DNA of 20,046 bases from the NCBI GenBank assembly GCA_964458125.1, contig CAYWHE010000056.1:1-20046 (forward strand), in the 5' to 3' direction. A program made the translations under genes and the position numbers. This DNA comes from CAYWHE01 sp964458125. GTDB lineage: Bacteria; Bacteroidota; Bacteroidia; AKYH767-A; OLB10. The notes below the pieces were generated by a model, which saw nothing but the letters and a program-made list of their open reading frames with translations, was not told the DNA's origin and did no database searches. This document shows positions 6,938 to 15,512 of the stretch, piece after piece; within the stretch, counting starts at the first letter, position 1; every line of letters starts with the position of its first letter.

Positions 6938-8248
6938 ATGAGCCAAGAAACCTCTGAAAACAAAAGCAAGCATGAACAAATCCTGGACATTGTCGACCAG
7001 GTATTAACGGCCTCCAACGAACTGGGCATTACCCAGGTGGAAACCGAGGACGAAGAGTTGGACGGCCGTCACATCCGGATTCATGGCAAGGATATGATCA
7101 ATTTCGGTTCCTGCAGTTACCTTGGGCTGGAACTGGATCCCCGGCTGAAGGCCGGAGCTATTGAAGCGACCCAGCGCTACGGAACCCAGTTTTCATCTTC
7201 CCGGGCCTATGTTTCGGTAGGATTGTATACGGAACTCGAGGGTCTTTTTACCAGGATGTTTAACCAACCGGTCATCATGTGCCCGTCGGTTACGCTGGCC
7301 CACCTGTCCAACATTCCTGTGCTGATCGGTGATCACGATGCCGTGATCCTGGATGCACAGGTTCACGAATGCGTGCAAACGGCGGTACAGCTGTTGAAGT
7401 CCCGAAACATCACGGTGGAGATGATCCGGCACAACAGGCTGGATGCCCTCGAGGAAAAAATCAATGCCTTAAAGGACAAGCATCAGAAAATCTGGTACCT
7501 GGCCGATGGCGTATATTCCATGTATGGCGATTTTGCTCCCTTGCAGGAACTGGTGAAACTGATGGATACCTATGAACAGTTTCACCTGTATGTGGATGAT
7601 GCGCATGGCATGAGCTGGGCCGGCAAGAACGGAACCGGTTACGTGTTGAGCCAGATCGATTTTCATCCAAAAATGTATCTGGTGACGAGCACGAATAAAA
7701 GTTTTGCCGCAGCGGGAGGATTACTGGTTTTCCCGGATAAGGAATCCAGGAAACGCGTGAGGAATTGCGGTAAAACGCTGATATTTTCAGGCCCCATCCA
7801 GCCTCCCATGCTTGGTGCGGCCATTGCTTCCGCCAGGATTCACCTGAGTAACGAAATCTATACCCTTCAGAAAAAATTACAGGAGTCCATCCGCTTCTTC
7901 AATGCCACAGCTAAGATGTACGACCTGCCTTTAATTGCCGAGTGCACCTCGCCCATCAATTTTATCGGAGTTGGCAAGCCGGCAGTTGGTTACAGCATGG
8001 TGAAGCGGCTGATGAACCTGGGTTATTTCATTAACCTGTCCGTGTATCCCTCCGTTTCTTATAACCATACAGGGTTGCGTGTTCCGGTCAACCTGCATCA
8101 TACCCGCGAAGATATCGATAACGTCCTCAAAACAATTGCCGAACAACTTCCCCTGGCACTGAAGGATGCGAATTCAAGCATGAAGGATATTTACAAAGCC
8201 TTCCGGCTGAATACCGGCCCAGGCAAACTTAATAAGGAAGAAGCCTGA
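6938..8248 (+). CDS. Alpha-oxoamine synthase-like PLP enzyme (BioF/Kbl/SPT superfamily)
   Basis: This is a 436-residue fold-type I PLP enzyme. Relatives join an amino acid to an acyl-CoA with loss of CO2 (8-amino-7-oxononanoate synthase, serine palmitoyltransferase, 5-aminolevulinate synthase) or cleave the product (2-amino-3-ketobutyrate CoA ligase). NFGSCSYLGLE (55-65) is the substrate-entry motif. His143 fits the residue that stacks on the PLP ring. Asp220 and His223 in VDDAHGMS contact the cofactor. Lys254 in TSTNKSFAAAGG is the Schiff-base lysine. The context differs from classical BioF (GTLGK-type) and serine palmitoyltransferase (FSKS-type), so I do not assign a substrate. The N-terminal 45 residues, charged and acidic, and the tail after about residue 415 are extra compared with a minimal family member. 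There is no biotin or sphingolipid gene in the window. The transcript ends at the terminator at 8266-8300. It probably runs with the unknown gene upstream. Confidence 0.8.
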   Translation: MSQETSENKSKHEQILDIVDQVLTASNELGITQVETEDEELDGRHIRIHGKDMINFGSCSYLGLELDPRLKAGAIEATQRYGTQFSSSRAYVSVGLYTELEGLFTRMFNQPVIMCPSVTLAHLSNIPVLIGDHDAVILDAQVHECVQTAVQLLKSRNITVEMIRHNRLDALEEKINALKDKHQKIWYLADGVYSMYGDFAPLQELVKLMDTYEQFHLYVDDAHGMSWAGKNGTGYVLSQIDFHPKMYLVTSTNKSFAAAGGLLVFPDKESRKRVRNCGKTLIFSGPIQPPMLGAAIASARIHLSNEIYTLQKKLQESIRFFNATAKMYDLPLIAECTSPINFIGVGKPAVGYSMVKRLMNLGYFINLSVYPSVSYNHTGLRVPVNLHHTREDIDNVLKTIAEQLPLALKDANSSMKDIYKAFRLNTGPGKLNKEEA

Positions 8249-8265
8249 TCAGTTGAGTTTTAAGC

Positions 8266-8300
8266 AAAAAAAAGTCCCGTTGTCTGACGGGACTTTTTTT
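8266..8300. terminator. Bidirectional intrinsic terminator
   Basis: The 8-bp stem AGTCCCGT (8273-8280) with ACGGGACT (8287-8294) encloses a 6-base loop. It is flanked by an A-run (8266-8273) on the left and a T-run (8294-8300) on the right, so it is U-tailed in both directions. It lies between the PLP enzyme gene and the response regulator gene, which converge, and should stop both transcripts. Confidence 0.92.
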
Positions 8301-8312
8301 GTGGATTTGTTT

Positions 8313-8741
8313 TCAGGGGGCCACGCAGATTTGCCAGTAGTTATAGAGCGTACTGAAAGTGGAAACATAATTATCCAGGTTCACCGGTTTTAAAATATAC
8401 CCGGCCACATGGTTCATATAGGCTTCCGCACGGTCACGTTCATCATTGGAGGTGGTCAGGATAAATACCGTGATGTTGGTCAGGTCCTTGTCTTTGCGTA
8501 GTTCCCTTAAAAACTCCAGTCCGTTCATCTTCGGCATGTTGATGTCAAGCAGAATGAACCTGGGTGTGGGATTCAGTTTTTCCCTGCCGTTGGTGCCCCT
8601 GAGTATATCGAGCGCTTCGGTTCCATCGGTTGCATGATGGAGCGGGTAAGGAATATTGTTTTTTTTAAAGGCGCGCTGAACAACCATGGAGTCCACGCTG
8701 TCGTCCTCTACGTGCAGGATGCTGATTGATTTTTCTGACAT
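8313..8741 (-). CDS. Single-domain response regulator (Rcp1-like receiver)
   Basis: This is a 142-residue stand-alone receiver domain that takes a phosphoryl group from a histidine kinase. The acidic pocket is Glu12, Asp13 and Asp14 (LHVEDDS). Asp66 in LLDINMPKMNG is the phospho-acceptor. Thr96/Thr97 (FILTTSND) is the switch residue and Lys118 (YILKPV) closes the active site. The long loop between residues 48 and 60 (GTNGREKLNPTP) is typical of the Rcp1-like branch, which pairs with PAS/phytochrome-type kinases. No output domain follows, so it signals by protein contact or phosphorelay. The gene is divergent from the PAS histidine kinase starting at 8952, its most likely partner. The transcript ends in the strong terminator at 8266-8300. 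I do not see a good promoter box upstream. Confidence 0.93.
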   Translation of the reverse strand: MSEKSISILHVEDDSVDSMVVQRAFKKNNIPYPLHHATDGTEALDILRGTNGREKLNPTPRFILLDINMPKMNGLEFLRELRKDKDLTNITVFILTTSNDERDRAEAYMNHVAGYILKPVNLDNYVSTFSTLYNYWQICVAP

Positions 8742-8951
8742 AGTGATTGGTATGCTTAAATAATGTTTATCGGTTACCGGTGGTGTGCAGGCAGGTTGGC
8801 CCTCACAAACCTGTTTACCCGATTCATCCGGAATAGTTACATTATTTTATCAGGCACAGGTTTTTCCGGAACTTTTGTAAGATTTTCCCGGTTTGTAACC
8901 TTTTCCCGGAAGGGTAGTATAAATTTTATCAATTTAAGCATAACCGGCCGG

Positions 8952-10706
8952 ATGAAGACCATACTGAAACGTATCTTTAAAAACGATTACTTCAATAAAA
9001 TTGAAGCAGACGATATCCTGTCCAAGCAGCGGTATAAACTGTTTATGATTTTCTCCGTTGCCGGCATGATCATCAGCCTGGCGGTGGCCATCCAGACCTT
9101 TTTCCTGCTCAACCATGGGGGCCTGATGTTATATACGTTATTGTCCATTTTCTTTGTATACGCGCTCAACTATATTTCGCTCCAGTACCACGAAAGAGTT
9201 AAGGTGGCTTATGCCATAACGGTGTTATCCACCTTCACCGTGCTGCACATGTTAACGTATTATTCGGGAGGCATCCGCAACTCCGGTATGTTTTACCTGG
9301 GTTCGGTGATCCTCTGTACCTTCATGCTGCTGGGCAACCGGGCGGGCAAATGGATGTTCCTGCTGGCGGCTTTGAATCTTATTTATTTCTATTTCATCAC
9401 TGAAAATACAAGCCTGATTTCAAATATTCTTGTAGGCGACGACCAGTCCATGATCGATCAGGATTTTCTGATTACCGGCATACTGGCCCTCTTTTTTATA
9501 TCGGCCCAGTGCAATACGCTGGAGGGAAATAAAAATGTAGTCATCCAGAAAATTACCGAATCCCGGAACATCCTGGCTGAGAAAAACAAGGAGTTGCGCA
9601 AACTTTCCATTGTCGCCAGTAAAACGGATAATGCCGTCAGCATCACCGATCACAAGGGCGTAACCGAATGGGTAAACGATGGTTTTACGAGACTGACTGG
9701 ATTTACGTATGAAGAGGTGGTGGGCAAACACCCGGGCGACCTGCTGTACGGTGAACTCACCAACCGCCAGACCATCGGGGAAATGAATCAGAAACTGGCG
9801 GAAAGGCAATCGTATTCGGGTGAACTGCTCAAATACCGGAAGGATGGAAGTACCCTTTGGATGGGACTGACCATTACGCCCATTATTGAGGATAACGGAA
9901 ATATATCAAAGTTTATCTTTATCGAAAGCGATGTAAGTGAAAGGAAGGAGGCCGAGGCCAAAATGGAAGCCTATCTGCATGACCTGGAGAAAACCAACAA
10001 GGAACTCGACAAGTTTGCATGGGTGGTTTCTCATGACCTGAAAGCGCCCCTGCGTGCCATCGGAAACCTGGCCGGCTGGATAGAAGAAGATGCAGGAGAA
10101 CAGTTTACCGATGAAGTGCGGCAGAACTTTAATATTATCAAGGGTCGCGTTTCCCGTATGGAAGACCTGATCAACGGATTGCTGGATTACAGCAAAGCGC
10201 ACCGGAAAAAGGGCGATGATGTACCGGTGAACATTCGCGAACTGATCAGGGATACCATCGAATTTATCGGAGCCCCGCAGAACTGCACGGTGGAAACCGG
10301 AAATAAAATGCCCGTCCTGTTTACCGATAAAATTAAAATTCAGCAGGTTTTCTCCAACCTCCTTACCAATGCTATCAAGTACAACGACAAGGAAAAAATT
10401 TATATCCGGATCGATATGAAGGAAACAACGGATAAATGGGAGTTTTCAGTGGAGGATAACGGACCCGGTATTGAACCTCAGTACCATGAAAAAATATTTG
10501 TGATTTTTCAGACCCTCAATGCCCGCGACAATTTTGAAAGCACAGGGGTGGGACTGGCAATAGTTAAAAAAATAATTGAGGAGGAAGGCGGAAGTATCCG
10601 GGTGGAATCGGATAAAGGAAGGGGCGCCAAATTCTGTTTTACCTGGCCGAAAAAGAAGCAGGATACCCTGGAACCTGCCCTGACCAGCACCAACTATTTT
10701 CAGTAA
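8952..10706 (+). CDS. Membrane PAS sensor histidine kinase
   Basis: This 584-residue kinase is the likely partner of the divergent receiver protein. Six hydrophobic helices fill about residues 28-190 (centred near 40, 68, 95, 118, 140 and 180). A short helical linker leads to one PAS domain (about 213-335: VASKTDNAVSITD, then the PAC part ending IESDVSERKEAE). The HisKA domain begins near 345, with the phospho-acceptor His361 in VVSHDLKAP. In the ATPase domain the N box is FSNLLTNAIKYND (about 466-478), the G1 box DNGPGIEP (about 503-510) and the G2 box TGVGLAIVKK (about 531-540). This makes it a complete kinase of the HPK1 type. The frame is open back to 8763, but the added 63 residues are unlike protein, and the ATG at 8952 gives a basic MKTILKR start. 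The signal sensed is unknown. The spacer 8742-8951 has only weak promoter candidates (AACTTTTG at 8870-8877). Confidence 0.92.
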   Translation: MKTILKRIFKNDYFNKIEADDILSKQRYKLFMIFSVAGMIISLAVAIQTFFLLNHGGLMLYTLLSIFFVYALNYISLQYHERVKVAYAITVLSTFTVLHMLTYYSGGIRNSGMFYLGSVILCTFMLLGNRAGKWMFLLAALNLIYFYFITENTSLISNILVGDDQSMIDQDFLITGILALFFISAQCNTLEGNKNVVIQKITESRNILAEKNKELRKLSIVASKTDNAVSITDHKGVTEWVNDGFTRLTGFTYEEVVGKHPGDLLYGELTNRQTIGEMNQKLAERQSYSGELLKYRKDGSTLWMGLTITPIIEDNGNISKFIFIESDVSERKEAEAKMEAYLHDLEKTNKELDKFAWVVSHDLKAPLRAIGNLAGWIEEDAGEQFTDEVRQNFNIIKGRVSRMEDLINGLLDYSKAHRKKGDDVPVNIRELIRDTIEFIGAPQNCTVETGNKMPVLFTDKIKIQQVFSNLLTNAIKYNDKEKIYIRIDMKETTDKWEFSVEDNGPGIEPQYHEKIFVIFQTLNARDNFESTGVGLAIVKKIIEEEGGSIRVESDKGRGAKFCFTWPKKKQDTLEPALTSTNYFQ

Positions 10707-10809
10707 TACGAAACAGGTTTTTTTCCTTTTTCCCCTGTGAGTTTTTTGTATTTTTTGATCAGAACCTTTTCAATCAAAGGGTCGTTGAAATGGTTAAACA
10801 ATCCAGGTT

Positions 10810-11085
10810 ATGAAAAACATTGCCAACATAGAAGAACAGTTCAGAACCATTTATTCCCGGATGGAGAAAATGCCGCCGGAGGAAAAGGCGCTTTTAACCG
10901 ATAAACTGCTGGCCTATCTTTTATTTCATTCCAAAACAGAAGCGCCCCCTGTTGTTCAAAAGACGGCAAAAAAAACGCTTCGTAAAAAAACCACCCCGGT
11001 ATCCAAAAAAGACCAGGAACTCCTGAAAAAAATTGCCGACAAAACCGATGAGCTTTACAAAAGACTCGGTGGTGATACGATATAG
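10810..11085 (+). CDS. Small basic hypothetical protein
   Basis: This is a 91-residue protein that I do not recognise with confidence. Residues about 5-40 are helical and include MPPEEKALLTDKLLAYLLF (20-38). That stretch resembles, in pattern only, the P-P-E-E-[KR]..L...LL motif of addiction-module antitoxin-like proteins. A Lys/Thr/Pro-rich linker (about 45-65) and a second helix (about 66-86, KKDQELLKKIADKTDELYK) follow. There is no membrane segment. No toxin-like gene is adjacent: the kinase gene lies upstream on the same strand and the hydroxyacyl-CoA dehydrogenase gene converges from downstream. An AT-rich stretch upstream (10741-10757) contains a near-miss -7 box with one extra T. It could also be read through from the kinase gene. 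Confidence 0.55.
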   Translation: MKNIANIEEQFRTIYSRMEKMPPEEKALLTDKLLAYLLFHSKTEAPPVVQKTAKKTLRKKTTPVSKKDQELLKKIADKTDELYKRLGGDTI

Positions 11086-11156
11086 GCTCCCGGTATCAAT
11101 TCCGGCAAGGTTTTGCAGGAATGTTTTCCGTCAGGCGTTTTCATGCCATTTCGGGC

Positions 11157-12323
11157 TCAGTAAAACTGCTTTCCTTCCCTGGCCATTCTTTTCAGCATGA
11201 CAGAGGGGCGGTAACGGTCCTCCTGGTATTCATCATAGAGATTTTGCATGGTTTCCGTCACCACCGGAATGCCGATTTCATCTGCCCATTTTAAAAGCCC
11301 TTTCGGATAATTTACACCTTTGGTCATCGCCAGGTCAATATCTTCCCTGTTGGCGATTCCCAGGTAAAGGGCATCTGCTGCTTCATTGATGAGCATGCAT
11401 AAAATACGCATGAAAATTGTCCGTGCTAATTCTTCATTTTTAACCGGCTCAGGCCATGCAGCCCCGGCGCTGTAATCGTAATACCCCCTGCCTGATTTCC
11501 GGCCGAATCTTCCGGCTTCAAACATGCGTTTTTGCGTGATGGACGGCTTATACCTGGGTTCGTAAAAGAACTGCTTCCAAACCGTTTCGGTTACCGTATA
11601 ATTAATATCGTTGCCGATCAGGTCCATGAGTTCAAAGGGCCCCATCCGAAAACCGCCAGTTTCACGCATCACCCAGTCGATGGTTGCCATATCAGCCATG
11701 CCTTCTTCAAACAGGCGGATAGCCTCCCCGTAAAAGGGCCTGGCAATGCGGTTCACAATGAAGCCCGGGGTGTCTTTGGCCATAACTGTAATTTTTCCCC
11801 AGCTTTCAACCAGGGCTTTCCCTTTTTCAAACATACCGGCCCCGGTAAAAAGGCTGGGTATGATTTCCACCAGCGGCAGCAGTGTCGGGGGATTGAAAAA
11901 ATGGATGCCCAGAACACGCTCAGGATGGCTGCAGGCGGAAGCGATGGATGCCATGGAGAGGGATGAGGTGTTGCTGGCCAGCAGGCAGTCGTCTGAAACA
12001 AGTGTTTCCAGGCTTGCAAAGAGCTGCTGTTTGGCGGAGAGGTCTTCGATGATGGCCTCGATAATCAGCCCGGCCTTTTCAAGCGCCACATTGTTTTCCG
12101 CATAATGGATACGGGCTAAAACCGACCGAGACTCGTCTTCCATTATTTTCCCTTTCTCCACCAGGGTTTTATAGGATTTGAGATGCGATTCACGGGCCCT
12201 GATAAGCATGTCGGGATTGGCGTCGGTGAGGTAGGTTTCATGACCGGCTGCAGCCGCCACCTGGGCAATGCCTGCACCCATGGTACCTGCTCCGATAACT
12301 CCAATGATGGGATGGTTTTTCAT
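11157..12323 (-). CDS. 3-hydroxyacyl-CoA dehydrogenase, two C-terminal domains
   Basis: This enzyme oxidises L-3-hydroxyacyl-CoA to 3-oxoacyl-CoA with NAD, as in fatty-acid beta-oxidation, phenylacetate catabolism or butyrate metabolism. The 388-residue protein has the Rossmann motif GAGTMG (11-16) and the NAD-ribose aspartate at 34. It also has the full catalytic set: Ser120 (NTSSLS), His141 (GIHFFNPP), Glu153 (LVEII) and Asn191 (FIVNR). Their spacing (21, 12 and 50) equals that of well-studied family members. The first 3HCDH C-terminal domain covers about 188-285. A second, shorter copy follows at about 295-388, the arrangement seen in PaaH-type enzymes, although E. coli PaaH is longer. I chose the ATG at 12323. 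A TTG at 12344 would add seven residues but overlaps a possible -7 box (TTCCTTTG at 12349-12342). It is convergent with the small gene at 10810. No other beta-oxidation genes are adjacent. Confidence 0.9.
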   Translation of the reverse strand: MKNHPIIGVIGAGTMGAGIAQVAAAAGHETYLTDANPDMLIRARESHLKSYKTLVEKGKIMEDESRSVLARIHYAENNVALEKAGLIIEAIIEDLSAKQQLFASLETLVSDDCLLASNTSSLSMASIASACSHPERVLGIHFFNPPTLLPLVEIIPSLFTGAGMFEKGKALVESWGKITVMAKDTPGFIVNRIARPFYGEAIRLFEEGMADMATIDWVMRETGGFRMGPFELMDLIGNDINYTVTETVWKQFFYEPRYKPSITQKRMFEAGRFGRKSGRGYYDYSAGAAWPEPVKNEELARTIFMRILCMLINEAADALYLGIANREDIDLAMTKGVNYPKGLLKWADEIGIPVVTETMQNLYDEYQEDRYRPSVMLKRMAREGKQFY

Positions 12324-12447
12324 AACTTTATAAATGCCATGCAAAGGAAAGAAAAAAGGGGGTTGACCCGAAAACAGGAAAATGTTGAAGCGGAAGGAGA
12401 ATAAACCTCGAAATTTCAGTGTATTACCGGAAAATGATTGCGGGGGT

Positions 12448-12478
12448 TTTGATAATCAGGACATTTAATTTAATTTCG
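12448..12478 (+). promoter_or_regulatory. Bacteroidota promoter for the T9SS subtilase
   Basis: A TTTG -33 box (12448-12451) and a TAATTTCG -7 box (12471-12478, one mismatch from TAnnTTTG) are separated by exactly 19 bases. Transcription would begin near 12484, about 18 bases before the ATG at 12502. This is the most complete promoter in the window. Confidence 0.6.
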
Positions 12479-12501
12479 TAAAAAAATACAAGAACCCTTT
12501 C

Positions 12502-15363
12502 ATGAAAAAACAAATCATTAGCTATACTTCTGTTTTGCCGTTGGTATTTCTGCTCTTCCTGCAGGTTTCCCTTTCCCTTGCGGGGAATAAACCTGGCCAA
12601 TTCAAAATGCCTGCCGGCCTTACAGGATCTGATTACCTGCCCAATACTATTATTTTTAAAGTAGATCCGGCTTACCGCTCCTTCTGCAGTTTGACAAGTA
12701 CTGAAATCCCGGCCCTCCAGGAGGTGCTTCAGTCTTTTGGTCCGGTATCGTTGCATAAAATGTTTCCGGCCACACAGCCACCTTCCGCCGAAAAAAATGA
12801 ATATGGCTTTGCCTATGCCGATCTTAGCCTGATCTATGAATACGAATACAGCCGTGATTTTCCCCTTGAAAAGGCCATTAACAGTGTCCTTTCCACCGGT
12901 GTGGTCCTGTATGCCGAACCTAAATACCTTCCAAAACCCGTTTATACACCCAACGATCCGAGTACCGGGCTCCAATATTTCCTCACCAAAATTCAGGCTT
13001 ATTCAGCCTGGAATATTTCGAAGGGAGACAGCGGTGTGGTGATTGGCATTACCGACACCGGAACCGATCCCAACCATCCTGATCTGGCCGCCAACCTCAA
13101 GCATAATTATGCAGACCCGGTGAACGGGGTGGATGATGACAACGACACCTATACGGATAATTTCAGCGGATGGGATTTGGGTGAAAATGATAATGATCCA
13201 AGTGTGGGATCCTGCGGTACCTGCAACCATGGCTCCCACGTTTCGGGTTGTGCAGCCGCAGTAACCGATAATAATACAGGCGTGGCCAGTCCCGGCTTTT
13301 ACTCCAAATTTCTGCCGGTTAAAATCGCTAACGCCAGCGGAAGCCTTACCAAGGCGTATGAAGGCATCACCTATGCCGCCGATCATGGCTGCCAGATCAT
13401 TAATTGTTCCTGGGGAGGTTCTGGCGGCGGACAGTTGGGACAGGATGTCATCACGTATGCTTCCATCAATAAAAATTCACTGGTGGTGGTTGCGGCCGGG
13501 AACAACAATAACGAACAGGATTTTTATCCGGGACGTTACCAATATGCCTTTAATGTGGCTTCAACCGATAATGTGGATTCCAAATCCGGTTTTTCCAATT
13601 ACGGATATTCGGTTGACGTCTGCGCCCCCGGAGATAATATCTATTCCACCATTTATAACAATACCTATGCTTTTGAGAGCGGCACCTCCATGGCTTCGCC
13701 TGTCTGTGCAGGAGCTGCCGCCATCGTGAAATCATTTTACCCCGCGTATTCAGGATTGCAGGTCGGGGAACAACTCCGGCAGACTGCCGATAACGTGGAT
13801 AATGCACCCGGAAACGGCACCTATGCCGGTAAACTGGGTAATGGCAGGATCAATATGTACCGGGCCCTGACCGAAAGCCATCCCTCCGTCCGGATGGAAA
13901 ACATGGTGTTTACCGATAATAACGATAATACATTTGTGATCAACGATACCGTTAACCTGGCGGGTGATATCATCAACTACCTCGCCCCGACGGCCAATCT
14001 GGTGGCCACGCTCTCTTCCCAGTCTTCCTACATCACGTTTGTGGACAACTCCACAACGGCCGGAGCCGTGGGTATGATGGGTATTTACAACAATACCGCT
14101 GATCCTTTCAAAATTAAAATTAAACCGAATGCTCCGCTCAATGCCAACATTAAAATCAGGATTGATTTTACGGACGGAAGCTATACCGATTTCCAGTATT
14201 TCTACCTGACCGTTAACGTGGATTACATCAACGTCAGCATAAACGATATCGGCACTTCGGTTACCAGCAAGGGAAGGATCGGTTACAACACAACCGGACA
14301 GAGTGACGGACTGGGCTTCAAATACATGGGCGGCAGTTCCATGATGTATGAAGGAGGTCTCATGATCGGGAACAACAGCAATTCGGTTTCCGATGTGGTA
14401 CGGGGCGATCCGGCGGGAAGTACCGATCTTGATTTTCAATCCGCACAAACCGTGCATGTTGTTTCTCCCACGGTTAAATCCGAATATGATCTGACAGGAC
14501 TGTTTAACGATAACCTGGCTCCGCTGAGCAGCCGCCTGAATGTTATGGTGAACCATAATTTTTATGTGTGGAGTACGGCAGGCAATACCAAATATGTGAT
14601 TTTTGAGTACTGGATAAAAAACAACGGATCATCCTCACTGGGATCACTTTATGCGGGCATCTATGCCGACTTTGACATAGGCAATTCAGCCGAAAATTTG
14701 GCGGCAACGGATCAGGGAACCCGGATGGGATATTGCTATAATACAGCGTCCGGCGGACTTTACGCCGGTATCAAGGTGTTGACCTCGGGGCCGTTTTTGC
14801 ATTTTGCCACCGACAACGACGGTACAAACGGTGGTATCAGTAATTATGATGGTTTTACTTCCGCGGAAAAATACACCACACTTTCCACCAACCATGCCAC
14901 AGCAGGCGGTACGGGGACCGGGAATGATGTCAGCAACATTGTATCCACAGGACCCTTTGCCCTGAATCCGGGCGATTCGGTTAAAGTCGCTTTCGCCTTC
15001 ATCGCCGGGGATGACCTCAACGACCTTCTCGGCAGCGCCAGCAATGCCCAGGTGAAATATGATGCCATTGCCGGCATAGGTGATCCTGCCGGTGCTCCCG
15101 GAGGAGTATGGGTTCAGTCCATTTACCCGAATCCCGCAGCCCAGGAGGCCATGTTATCGGTATATACAGAGAAACCTGCCGTTTCCACAATCCGGATCCT
15201 GGATGCACAGGGCCGTGAATTATGGCATCAGGAGGGCGTTTCACTGGTCAGCGGCGGAAACCTCATTTCCCTGCCGGTGCAAATGCTTGCCAACGGACTG
15301 TATTCCTGCCTGCTGGAAACAGGAGGACAAACCAGGACAGGCCGGTTTGCGGTATCAAAATAA
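12502..15363 (+). CDS. Secreted subtilisin-like serine protease with a T9SS sorting domain
   Basis: This is a 953-residue exported peptidase of family S8. A signal peptide covers about residues 1-27 (basic MKK, a hydrophobic core, then LSLAG). A propeptide-like segment runs to about 160. The catalytic triad is Asp185 (GITDTGTDP), His246 (NHGSHVSG) and Ser396 (SGTSMASP); the oxyanion asparagine is likely in AAGNNNNEQD. After the catalytic domain (about 165-460) come beta-rich extensions to about 865. The last 80 residues (about 873-953, starting YPNP, with a conserved LPVQMLANGLYSCLLE core) look like the type A sorting domain that directs T9SS secretion across the outer membrane. The protein is thus likely released or anchored at the cell surface and digests external protein. 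Asn/Asp-rich loops near 205-225 could bind calcium. The gene stands alone, with its own promoter and terminator. The T9SS machinery itself is not in the window. Confidence 0.95.
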   Translation: MKKQIISYTSVLPLVFLLFLQVSLSLAGNKPGQFKMPAGLTGSDYLPNTIIFKVDPAYRSFCSLTSTEIPALQEVLQSFGPVSLHKMFPATQPPSAEKNEYGFAYADLSLIYEYEYSRDFPLEKAINSVLSTGVVLYAEPKYLPKPVYTPNDPSTGLQYFLTKIQAYSAWNISKGDSGVVIGITDTGTDPNHPDLAANLKHNYADPVNGVDDDNDTYTDNFSGWDLGENDNDPSVGSCGTCNHGSHVSGCAAAVTDNNTGVASPGFYSKFLPVKIANASGSLTKAYEGITYAADHGCQIINCSWGGSGGGQLGQDVITYASINKNSLVVVAAGNNNNEQDFYPGRYQYAFNVASTDNVDSKSGFSNYGYSVDVCAPGDNIYSTIYNNTYAFESGTSMASPVCAGAAAIVKSFYPAYSGLQVGEQLRQTADNVDNAPGNGTYAGKLGNGRINMYRALTESHPSVRMENMVFTDNNDNTFVINDTVNLAGDIINYLAPTANLVATLSSQSSYITFVDNSTTAGAVGMMGIYNNTADPFKIKIKPNAPLNANIKIRIDFTDGSYTDFQYFYLTVNVDYINVSINDIGTSVTSKGRIGYNTTGQSDGLGFKYMGGSSMMYEGGLMIGNNSNSVSDVVRGDPAGSTDLDFQSAQTVHVVSPTVKSEYDLTGLFNDNLAPLSSRLNVMVNHNFYVWSTAGNTKYVIFEYWIKNNGSSSLGSLYAGIYADFDIGNSAENLAATDQGTRMGYCYNTASGGLYAGIKVLTSGPFLHFATDNDGTNGGISNYDGFTSAEKYTTLSTNHATAGGTGTGNDVSNIVSTGPFALNPGDSVKVAFAFIAGDDLNDLLGSASNAQVKYDAIAGIGDPAGAPGGVWVQSIYPNPAAQEAMLSVYTEKPAVSTIRILDAQGRELWHQEGVSLVSGGNLISLPVQMLANGLYSCLLETGGQTRTGRFAVSK

Positions 15364-15377
15364 AACAAAATGAAAAT

Positions 15378-15408
15378 AAAGGCCTTTCCTTCCGGGAGGG
15401 CTTTTTTT
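15378..15408 (+). terminator. Intrinsic terminator of the subtilase gene
   Basis: GCCTTTCC (15382-15389) pairs with GGGAGGGC (15394-15401) with two wobbles around a TTCC loop. It is extended by AAA/TTT across a bulged G and followed by a run of seven T. It begins 15 bases after the stop codon of the subtilase. Confidence 0.85.
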
Positions 15409-15459
15409 CTGGCCTGGAGGAACGGAAAGGTAAAATCTTCCGTTTTGCCATCTTTGTAT

Positions 15460-15467
15460 TACTTTTG
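15460..15467 (+). promoter_or_regulatory. Bacteroidota -7 box for the DUF5606-peptidase operon
   Basis: TACTTTTG matches TAnnTTTG exactly and is followed by C, as in strong boxes of this type. It lies 46 bases before the ATG at 15513, giving a leader of about 39 bases. A TTTG occurs at 15444 but only 12 bases away, so the -33 element is not convincing. Confidence 0.5.
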
Positions 15468-15512
15468 CATCATTGAAGGAAAAGGGAAAGTCATCTTTAA
15501 ATACATACGTGT

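Noticed and set aside
8870..8877. AACTTTTG as promoter of the PAS kinase
   Set aside because: One mismatch in the first base of the -7 box and no TTTG at the right distance; kept only as a weak possibility in the kinase entry.
10713..10746. Terminator after the first sensor kinase
   Set aside because: The stem ACAGG/CCTGT is only 5 bp with a 16-base loop; the later T-run could be chance in AT-rich DNA.
10810..11085. Toxin-antitoxin module
   Set aside because: No toxin-like gene lies next to it on either side; the similarity is limited to one short helix.
5768..12323. Phenylacetate degradation cluster
   Set aside because: The thioesterase and hydroxyacyl-CoA dehydrogenase resemble PaaI and PaaH in parts, but they are 5 kb apart on separate transcripts and no ring-epoxidase or ligase genes are present.
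13750..14556. Minus-strand open frame of 268 codons inside the subtilase
   Set aside because: It is antisense to a gene with a full catalytic triad and sorting domain. Its translation is rich in His, Ile and Gly without any motif.
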